From NCBI RefSeq assembly GCF_900103975.1, contig NZ_FNIR01000010.1, forward strand, positions 62,001 to 126,000: a stretch of 64,000 nucleotides of DNA. Reading direction: 5' to 3'. This document shows positions 33,906-40,278 of this stretch, in pieces (the first letter of the stretch is position 1; each line of letters starts with the position of its first letter). This stretch comes from Klenkia soli (GTDB lineage: Bacteria > Actinomycetota > Actinomycetes > Mycobacteriales > Geodermatophilaceae). The notes under the pieces are model-generated. The model did not search any database, was not told where the DNA came from, and worked only from the letters and a program-made list of their open reading frames with translations. Position numbers and translations under genes: made by a program.

Positions 33906-34038
33906 GCACGGAGCGTGGCGGACCCGGGGTGGCCCGGCAAGGCCCCGGTGCACCGTCGGGTTGCCGCCGCGGGGGGCTCGGGCATGATCGTCAACCGATC
34001 ACATCCGGCCCACGAGGGTCACGACGGAGGAGACGTAC

Positions 34039-34230
34039 ATGGCGAACGGTGCGACCAAGGACGCGAAGAAGGCCGTCAAGAAGGCCGAGTCCAAGTGGGA
34101 GAAGCTGCTCAAGAAGGTCAAGGGCGCGGACAAGGGCAAGGACCGCAAGCGCGCCAAGAAGGCCGCGAAGAAGGCCGAGAAGGCCGCGAAGCAGGCCCGC
34201 AAGGCCGCCAAGAAGGCCAAGAAGAAGTGA
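34039..34230 (+). CDS. Lysine/alanine-rich histone-H1-like small basic protein
   Basis: A 63-residue protein of nearly only K and A (KKAVKKAESKWEKLLKKVKG then repeats of KKAEKAAKQARKAAKKA). It resembles the C-terminal tail of histone H1 and the basic tails of actinobacterial nucleoid proteins. It would be strongly basic and probably binds DNA or RNA. The ATG is preceded by GGAGGAGACG. A strong terminator lies directly after the stop, so it is transcribed as a single gene. No named family is assured. Confidence 0.6.
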   Translation: MANGATKDAKKAVKKAESKWEKLLKKVKGADKGKDRKRAKKAAKKAEKAAKQARKAAKKAKKK

Positions 34231-34234
34231 GCTC

Positions 34235-34265
34235 CGGTCCCGCCCCCTCGACGGGGGCGGGACCG
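34235..34265. terminator. Bidirectional intrinsic terminator
   Basis: A perfect 13-base-pair stem with a 5-base loop: CGGTCCCGCCCCC at 34235-34247 and its complement at 34253-34265. It lies between the convergent basic-protein gene (stop 34230) and TPR gene (stop 34267). There is no T-run, as is usual in this GC-rich lineage. Confidence 0.85.
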
Positions 34266-34266
34266 C

Positions 34267-34797
34267 TCAGTCCGGCGGGAGGCCCTGCGCCGTGCGGATC
34301 CGGGACCGGGTGTGCAGCAGCTGCTCCACCTCGCCGGTGTCGAGCTCGTCGTCGGTGGCCAGCTCGACCCGGGCCAGCCCGATCGCCGTCCAGCGGGCGG
34401 CCTGCACCAGGTCGTCGGCGGTCTCGAACACCTCGGCCATCGCGGTGCAGTCGGTGACGCCCGGTCGGGTGCGCCGCAGCTCGTCGGCCACCGCCCGTGC
34501 CTCGTCCGGGCGGCCCGAGGCGAGCAGGACGGCGGCGATGGAGCACCGGGTGTCGGGGACGGCGGGGCGCCCCTCCGCCTCGGCCGCGCGGCGGAAGACC
34601 GCGATCGCGGCGTCGGTGTCACCGGCCAGGTCCAGGTGCCAGCCGGCCTCGGCGAGCAGCTCGGCCGTCGACGGCTCGTCGTCGGGGTGCACCACGGAGG
34701 CCCACTCGAGCAGGGACTCCGCCAGGGTGCGGTGGGCGTCGGGGGAGCGGTGGCCCTCGGTCGCCTCGAGGTCGTCGTAGGTCAGGGGCTCGCGCAC
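34267..34797 (-). CDS. TPR-like helical protein
   Basis: A 176-residue all-helical protein resembling tetratricopeptide repeats: LLAEAGWHLDLAGDTDAAIA, followed by VFRRAAEAEGRP and SIAAVLLASGRPDEARAVAD. The repeats suggest protein binding. No catalytic domain is seen. It starts with GTG; the gene is divergent from the DUF6318 lipoprotein gene and ends at the strong terminator. Its partner is unknown. Confidence 0.55.
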   Translation of the reverse strand: MREPLTYDDLEATEGHRSPDAHRTLAESLLEWASVVHPDDEPSTAELLAEAGWHLDLAGDTDAAIAVFRRAAEAEGRPAVPDTRCSIAAVLLASGRPDEARAVADELRRTRPGVTDCTAMAEVFETADDLVQAARWTAIGLARVELATDDELDTGEVEQLLHTRSRIRTAQGLPPD

Positions 34798-34900
34798 CTG
34801 ACCGACCCTAGCGAGCGCCGATCATCCACAGGCAGGTGCCGTGCACGTCGTTGACCTGCATAGACTCCCGCGCACTGTCGATCGACCCGGGGAGCGGACT

Positions 34901-35473
34901 GTGCGTCGAGGTGCGTGGGTGCCGGTGGTCGCCGTGCTGGCCCTGGGGCTGGCCGGGTGCTCGGACCCCGGGACGCCGAGCAACACCCTGCCCACCGCCG
35001 CCACCACCTCGGCCGAACCCACCCTGGCACTCCTCGGCCCAGCCGATTTCCCGGTCCCCGCCGAAGCCCGCGAACAAACCGAAGCCGGCGCGTTGGCAAT
35101 GGCCACTTACTACCTGGACCTCATTGATCTCGCTCGATCCTCGATGAACGGGGAGCCGTTTCTCGCCCTGAGCGATGGTTGCGAGACGTGCGATCAGTTA
35201 GCCGCCGGCTTTGACGCGGAACGCGCCGCAGGCAATCGGTACGACGGTGCGGACCTGATGATTTCTTCAGTTGGGCCGATAGTCCTCCGTGATCGAACCG
35301 CCGATTTGACTCTCACGATGTCGCAAGCCGCATCGACGCTCCTCGATGCCAGCGGTCAGGCGGTACCCGACCGATCGACCCCTGCTACGCGGCTGAGCGG
35401 CGGTCTAGTTCTCGAATGGGACAGCGTCAGGACAGTCTGGCTTGTGACACAACTAAATGCGGAGCAGTACTAG
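34901..35473 (+). CDS. DUF6318 family lipoprotein
   Basis: A 190-residue exported lipoprotein. The signal is short and ends in the lipobox LGLAGC at residue 19. A proline/threonine-rich linker leads to the DUF6318 core, with AMATYYLDLIDLARSSMNGE, then CETCDQLAAGFD and a C-terminal strand pair. GTG 34901 has GGAG upstream; the longer reading loses the signal peptide. The next gene starts on its stop codon (TAGTG). From about 35050 the sequence is clearly less GC-rich than the surroundings. The function of DUF6318 is unknown; it acts outside the cell membrane. Confidence 0.75.
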   Translation: MRRGAWVPVVAVLALGLAGCSDPGTPSNTLPTAATTSAEPTLALLGPADFPVPAEAREQTEAGALAMATYYLDLIDLARSSMNGEPFLALSDGCETCDQLAAGFDAERAAGNRYDGADLMISSVGPIVLRDRTADLTLTMSQAASTLLDASGQAVPDRSTPATRLSGGLVLEWDSVRTVWLVTQLNAEQY

Positions 35474-36354
35474 TGCGCCGCTTTGTCCCTGTTCTGTTCG
35501 TTGCGCTGCTCGGCGCACTTCTGCTTCCTCCGACAGTGGCAAGGGCATGCGGCCTGGTCGGTTGTGAAGCAGCCCCCGAAGTCAGTGCCGGAGATGGAGC
35601 GCTCTTCCCTTCGTACTACGAAGAGCGGCCGGGCGGCACTGACTTCGCCAGCAACGCCGGCGCGGCTGATGCGCCACCGCGTCCCTACGAGTGGCGGCTG
35701 CGGACCCAGTGCCAGGCCGACGATGCGGAGGTCGGCGGCTGCACCGGGAACCAACCCGTCTGCGCGGCTCCGCCTGACCGGATCGTCAACTACTACGTGG
35801 TCTCACGCCGGGCGCTGGTCACCGACGGTCCCGACGTCGGGGCGGTGGCCGGGAACTGGGCAGTCGTCGGCTCCCGCTGCGTCGACGTCACCGAGTTGAA
35901 CCCGGCGCCGACGCCGGCGGAGGTGTTCGCCTACTTCCAGACGCTCCCGCTGCCGCAGCTCACCACCACCGTTCAGCCGCCCGGGGGCACCGTCCTCGTC
36001 GGGTTGCCGACGATCTTCTACACCGACGCGCCCACCGAGCAGGTGTTCACCGTCGACATCCGTGGCTTCGTCGTGGTCATCACGGCGGGGGCGCAGTCCT
36101 TCACCTGGCACACCGGCAACGGCGACGCCGTCGTCACCTCCGACGGTCCGGGCGCTCCCTACCCCGACGAGACGGTCACCTACGACTACACGTCGGGCAC
36201 CTACTCGACCTACCTCACCGTCACCTGGGGCGGCACGTTCACCGTCGACGGCAGCGCACCGGTCGACATCGGGGGCACGACCACCACCGACGGCCCCACC
36301 GTCCAGCTCACCGCGGTGCAGGCGCACGCCGTCCTCACCAACCCCTACGACTGA
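35473..36354 (+). CDS. Secreted protein of unknown function
   Basis: A 293-residue protein with a signal peptide (FVPVLFVALLGALLLPPTVA then RACGLVG). The mature part has several cysteines in the first ~100 residues and a beta-rich C-terminal region with PPGGTVLVGLPTIFYTDAP and FTWHTGNGDAVVTSDGPGAP. The latter resembles a PKD/immunoglobulin-like fold. It begins on the lipoprotein gene's stop codon (GTG in TAGTG), so the two are co-translated; in related genomes DUF6318 lipoproteins and such secreted partners often come together. Its first ~170 bases share the lower GC of the previous gene's end. Confidence 0.6.
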   Translation: MRRFVPVLFVALLGALLLPPTVARACGLVGCEAAPEVSAGDGALFPSYYEERPGGTDFASNAGAADAPPRPYEWRLRTQCQADDAEVGGCTGNQPVCAAPPDRIVNYYVVSRRALVTDGPDVGAVAGNWAVVGSRCVDVTELNPAPTPAEVFAYFQTLPLPQLTTTVQPPGGTVLVGLPTIFYTDAPTEQVFTVDIRGFVVVITAGAQSFTWHTGNGDAVVTSDGPGAPYPDETVTYDYTSGTYSTYLTVTWGGTFTVDGSAPVDIGGTTTTDGPTVQLTAVQAHAVLTNPYD

Positions 36355-36450
36355 CCGGTCCTCCGGTACCGCAGGGCTTCCTCCGCACGACCATTCGTCC
36401 AGGAGGACGCCGGGTGATCGACGACGTCGACCCACGCACCGGGCGCGGGG

Positions 36451-38190
36451 TCACGGCGACGTCAGCTTGGCCAGCCGAGCGGCCAGCGCCGCGCGGCGGT
36501 CGGCGTTGCCGTGCAGGTCCACGTAGCGCTGCCCGAAGCCGGCCAGCAGCGCGTCGTCCAGCCGGCGCACGGCACCCGGCGGGTAGCGGTAGCCCATCCG
36601 GCCGGCGATCGCGGCGTCGTCGGCGGTGCGCAGCACCTCGCCCAGCTCCACCAGCGAGGTCACGCCGAGCTCCAGCAGCAGGCCGGAGATCCAGTCGTAG
36701 TGGTCCGGCCGCGACCAGCCCGCGTCGGCGTACTGGCCGGCCAGGAACGCGGCCAGCTCGCGCGGGGCGATCCGCGGGTCGTCGGGGTCCTCGTCGTCCG
36801 CGGCGGCCGCGGGCGAGGGGGTGCGCAGGCGTTCGCGGATGGCGGTGAACTCCTGGTCGGCGAGCTCGAGCAGCCCGGCGGCCAGGGTGAAGCGGCGGTC
36901 GAACTCCGAGGCGTGCTCGGCCGGCACGGTGCCCTTGTAGCGGATGTCGTGCTCGAACTCGGCCCACGCGTGCTGCAGCACCGTGCGCACCTGCACCTGC
37001 ACCCGCCGGTCCACCAGCGCCGGCCACTCGCCGGCGCGGGCGGCGTCCAGCCCGATCTGCAGGTGCCGGCTGGAGTAGCCGAACCGGCCCTCGCGCGCGG
37101 TCTGCGAGCCCAGGTCGCGGTCGTCGTGCACCACCACCTGGTCGCCCAGCAGCTCGGCCACCGCGACGACGTCGCTCTGCACGTAGGTGATGACCCGCAC
37201 GCCCACGGTGTCGCCGATCTCGGCCAGCGGGTCGGCGTAGAGCCGCACGCCGTCGACCTCCCGGGTCGCCTTCTCCGCGAACGAGGCCACCGTCTTCGCC
37301 CGCCCGGCCACCGACAGGTAGTTGATGCCGGCCTCGTCGAGCAGCCCGGTGACCAGCGCGAGCGCCTGCTCGGCCGCGGCCGCCGTCCCGGCGAACCCGT
37401 CGGCGTAGACCTGGATGGCCCGTTGGGCCGGGTCCGCCACCGCCGCCAGCGGTGGTCCGGGCTTGAGGTCCGGCGGCAGCGTCGGGGTGACGATGGCCCC
37501 CTCGGCCGCGTTGCCGTAGGTGGTCACCTCGTCGGGACGGCGGACGGCGACCCACGCCACGTACGCGCACACCACGGCGTCCACCTGGTCCTCGACCACC
37601 CGCAGCTCGCTCTTGCGGGTGGCGGTCTGCACGGCCGAGCGCAGCGCGACCCAGTCCGGGCCCAGGTCCAGCTCGGGCACGCCCTCGAGGTGGCCCATGA
37701 GCACCAGCAGCTCGGCGCGCAGCCCGTCAACCGTGCGGCCCGGCTTGTTCTTGTACTTCAGCGTCCGGCCCAGCCGGAACAGCGCCACCGTCGCCGCGTG
37801 CGGGTACACCTCGATGCCGCGCCGGTCGCGGCCCGACCGCGGGTCCAGGTCCAGCCGCAGGCGCTTGCCCAACCGGCCGCCGCGGGTGTCGCCGTCGGTG
37901 TACTCCGGCTTGCCCTGGTTGGTGGGGTGCGCCCCGGCCTGGAACTTCGCGAAGTCGGCGTTCAGCTCGCGCTCGGCCCGGCGGTTGCCCGTCTCGTTCG
38001 TGACCAGCAGCGGCGCGTCGATCGCGACGACGCAGGGCCCGGTGACGAAGGGCTCGAGCGCCGCCACGATCTCGTCGTCGGTGCGGACGGCGGACACGTG
38101 CACCAGCCGACCGCCCTCGTCGAGCACGGCGAGCCCCGTCGGGTTCTTGAGTCCCCAGGCCAGGTCGATCCCGATGCAGTGCACGGGCAC
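36451..38190 (-). CDS. DUF429-RelA/SpoT synthetase-like fusion protein
   Basis: A 579-residue fusion. Residues 1-260 are a DUF429 domain (IGIDLAWGLKNPTGLAVLD at the start, VVAIDAPLLVTNE and a RRGIEVYPHAATVALFRLGR segment), an RNase-H-like fold of unknown function. Residues ~270-470 resemble the (p)ppGpp synthetase domain: DTVGVRVITYVQSD near 325, GRFGYSSRHLQIG near 370, and VQVQVRTVLQHAWAEFEHDI near 400. In known synthetases that last motif begins E-x-Q-x-R-T and the Glu is catalytic; here it is Gln (CAG), so activity is doubtful or altered. The start is GTG 38190, divergent from the GGDEF genes. Confidence 0.75.
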   Translation of the reverse strand: MPVHCIGIDLAWGLKNPTGLAVLDEGGRLVHVSAVRTDDEIVAALEPFVTGPCVVAIDAPLLVTNETGNRRAERELNADFAKFQAGAHPTNQGKPEYTDGDTRGGRLGKRLRLDLDPRSGRDRRGIEVYPHAATVALFRLGRTLKYKNKPGRTVDGLRAELLVLMGHLEGVPELDLGPDWVALRSAVQTATRKSELRVVEDQVDAVVCAYVAWVAVRRPDEVTTYGNAAEGAIVTPTLPPDLKPGPPLAAVADPAQRAIQVYADGFAGTAAAAEQALALVTGLLDEAGINYLSVAGRAKTVASFAEKATREVDGVRLYADPLAEIGDTVGVRVITYVQSDVVAVAELLGDQVVVHDDRDLGSQTAREGRFGYSSRHLQIGLDAARAGEWPALVDRRVQVQVRTVLQHAWAEFEHDIRYKGTVPAEHASEFDRRFTLAAGLLELADQEFTAIRERLRTPSPAAAADDEDPDDPRIAPRELAAFLAGQYADAGWSRPDHYDWISGLLLELGVTSLVELGEVLRTADDAAIAGRMGYRYPPGAVRRLDDALLAGFGQRYVDLHGNADRRAALAARLAKLTSP

Positions 38191-38278
38191 AGCCTGCCCT
38201 GCCGGGCGTTCCGGTACCGGGTCACCCCGCAGGAGGAGGCGTGGTCAAGACCTCTCCGCCGGTGCCGAACACGTCTGT

Positions 38279-39244
38279 GTGCAGGAGTCCGCGCAGTCCA
38301 GGGCGGCCACACCACGGGTGATGGTCGAGACGCTGGCTGTCCTGTTCACGGCCGGCACCCTGGTCGGGATCCTCGTGGCGCTGGGTTCGGAGCTGAGCCC
38401 GACCCGGCGCCTGGTCGTCGGCGGGATCGTGGCGTCGACCTCCCTCGCGACCGTCGCGCTGGTCACGGTCGGACGACGGCTGCCCCGACGCGTGCTGGAG
38501 GGGCTGGTGGGCGGATCGGCGCTGCTCATCGCGCTGGCCATCGCCATCCCGCTCGAGCCGTCCTCGGCCGTGGCCCTGGCCTGCCTGCTGGCGTTCATCG
38601 TCGTGGACGCCTGCTACTTCTTCTCCCGGCCGGTCGCGGTCGGGCACGTGCTGGGCGGGTTCCTGGCGGTCGACGGGTCGCTGCTGCTGCGCGGCGACGT
38701 CCCCCTCCCCACCGTCCTCGCACTGGACACGATCATGGTTGCGCTGGCCGTGGTCACCTACCGGCTGGCCCGCCGCGCCTCGGGGGCGAGCTCGGACCCG
38801 CTGACCGGGCTGCCCAACCGCCGGGCCTTCGACGACGCCCTGCAGGACCTGGTGCGCGACGGCCGGACCTCGTCGGTCGCGCTGCTGGACCTCGACCACT
38901 TCAAGGAGATCAACGACACCGCCGGCCACGAGGCCGGCGACCGGGTCCTTCTCCGCGTGGCCGAGGTGCAGCTCCCCGCGGGGGCGCTGCTGGCGCGGCA
39001 CGGCGGGGACGAGTTCGCGCTGCTGCTGCCCGGCCGGGCCGGCGAGGAGGCCGTCGCCACCGTGTGGCGGATGTGCGACCAGCTGGCCGGCGTGGGGCTG
39101 TCCTGCGGGGTGGCCGAGGTCCGCGCGGGGGAGTCCGCCGCCCAGCTCATGCGGCGGGCCGACGGCGCGCTGTACGCGGCCAAGGCCGCCGGGCGCGGTC
39201 GGGTCGAGTTCGCGGCGACGACGCCGTCCCGGGGCCGTCGGTGA
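38279..39244 (+). CDS. Membrane diguanylate cyclase (GGDEF domain)
   Basis: A 321-residue diguanylate cyclase. About five N-terminal hydrophobic helices (LAVLFTAGTLVGILVALGSE to VALAVVTYRLARR) precede a GGDEF domain: DPLTGLPNRRAFDDAL, LLDLDHFKEINDTAGHEAGD and the intact catalytic ARHGGDEFALLLPG. The RxxD inhibitory site is absent. It should make cyclic di-GMP at the membrane. GTG 38279 was chosen by comparison with the neighbouring paralogue, whose start follows the same N-terminal pattern. The next gene overlaps it by GTGA; the two are close paralogues. Confidence 0.85.
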   Translation: MQESAQSRAATPRVMVETLAVLFTAGTLVGILVALGSELSPTRRLVVGGIVASTSLATVALVTVGRRLPRRVLEGLVGGSALLIALAIAIPLEPSSAVALACLLAFIVVDACYFFSRPVAVGHVLGGFLAVDGSLLLRGDVPLPTVLALDTIMVALAVVTYRLARRASGASSDPLTGLPNRRAFDDALQDLVRDGRTSSVALLDLDHFKEINDTAGHEAGDRVLLRVAEVQLPAGALLARHGGDEFALLLPGRAGEEAVATVWRMCDQLAGVGLSCGVAEVRAGESAAQLMRRADGALYAAKAAGRGRVEFAATTPSRGRR

Positions 39245-40218
39245 ACCGCACCCGCCGCGCACCGGAGGTCGCCACCCCGCGCGTGATGGCCGCGACGCTC
39301 TCGCTGTTCTACGTCCTCGGCGGCGTCAGCGGTCTGCTGGCCCTGCTGGGCAGTGCCCCGGACTGGCCGAGGCGCTGGGCCATCGCGGCGATCGGCTGCT
39401 CGGCGATCGGTGCCGGGGCGGCGATCCGGCGGTGGGGCGCCCGCTGCCCGCGGTGGGCCTTCCACCTGCCGGTCGCGGTGGCCAGCGTGCTCATCGCCCT
39501 CGCCGCCGCCCTGGGGCCCGACCCGGTCACCGCCCTGACGATCGGGGCGATCATCGCGTTCGTCGGGGTGGACGCGTTCTTCTTCTTCGCCCTGCACGAG
39601 GGCGTGGCCCAGCTGGGGTTCGCGGTCGGGTCGGTGACCCTGGCGCTGCTGCTGCGCGGTGACCTGCCGACCACCACGGTGCTCGCGGTGGACGTCGTCG
39701 TCGTCGCGGTCGGCATCGTCACCGGCCGGCTGGTCGCCCGGGCCTCGGTGGCCGGTGTCGACGGGCTGACCGGGCTGGCCAACCGGCGCGGGTTCGACGA
39801 GGCGCTGCAGGAGCTGGTGCGCCCGGGCGTCGTCCTCAGTGCTGCACTGCTGGACCTCGACCACTTCAAGCAGATCAACGACACCGGTGGGCACGCCGCG
39901 GGCGACGAGGTGCTCCGGCAGGTCGCGCAGGCCTGGCGGCGAGCCGTGCCGCCCGGTGCGGTGCTGGCCCGCCACGGCGGGGACGAGTTCGCGCTGCTGC
40001 TGCCGGGCTGGGCCGGTCCGGACGCGCTGGCCCTGGTCAGCCGCCTGCGCACCCTGCACCCGGGCGTCGGGATGTCCTGCGGGGTGGCCCAGTACCGGCT
40101 GCGGGACACCGGTGCCCAGCTGATGCGCCGGGCCGACCAGGCGCTCTACACCGCCAAGGCCGCCGGCCGCGGCCGGTCCGCGCTGGCCGACGACACCCGG
40201 CAGTCCGCAACGGGCTGA
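39241..40218 (+). CDS. Membrane diguanylate cyclase (GGDEF domain), paralogue
   Basis: A 325-residue paralogue of the preceding gene, with the same plan: membrane helices (LSLFYVLGGVSGLLALLGSA to DVVVVAVGIVTGRLVARASV), then a GGDEF domain with DGLTGLANRRGFDEAL, LLDLDHFKQINDTGGHAAGD and ARHGGDEFALLLPGW. The RxxD inhibitory site is again missing. It starts at GTG inside the GTGA overlap with its neighbour. The pair arose by tandem duplication. The sensory segments differ, so the two probably respond to different cues. Confidence 0.85.
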   Translation: MNRTRRAPEVATPRVMAATLSLFYVLGGVSGLLALLGSAPDWPRRWAIAAIGCSAIGAGAAIRRWGARCPRWAFHLPVAVASVLIALAAALGPDPVTALTIGAIIAFVGVDAFFFFALHEGVAQLGFAVGSVTLALLLRGDLPTTTVLAVDVVVVAVGIVTGRLVARASVAGVDGLTGLANRRGFDEALQELVRPGVVLSAALLDLDHFKQINDTGGHAAGDEVLRQVAQAWRRAVPPGAVLARHGGDEFALLLPGWAGPDALALVSRLRTLHPGVGMSCGVAQYRLRDTGAQLMRRADQALYTAKAAGRGRSALADDTRQSATG

Positions 40219-40278
40219 ACCGGTCCTGCTCGGGCGTCGGTCACCAGGATCGTCATCCGGGCATGGCACCGTGTCCGC

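Noticed and set aside
36511-39240. A long plus-strand frame running into the second diguanylate cyclase gene
   Set aside because: It is antisense to the DUF429 fusion gene and out of frame through the first cyclase gene; only its end (39241-40218) is a real gene.
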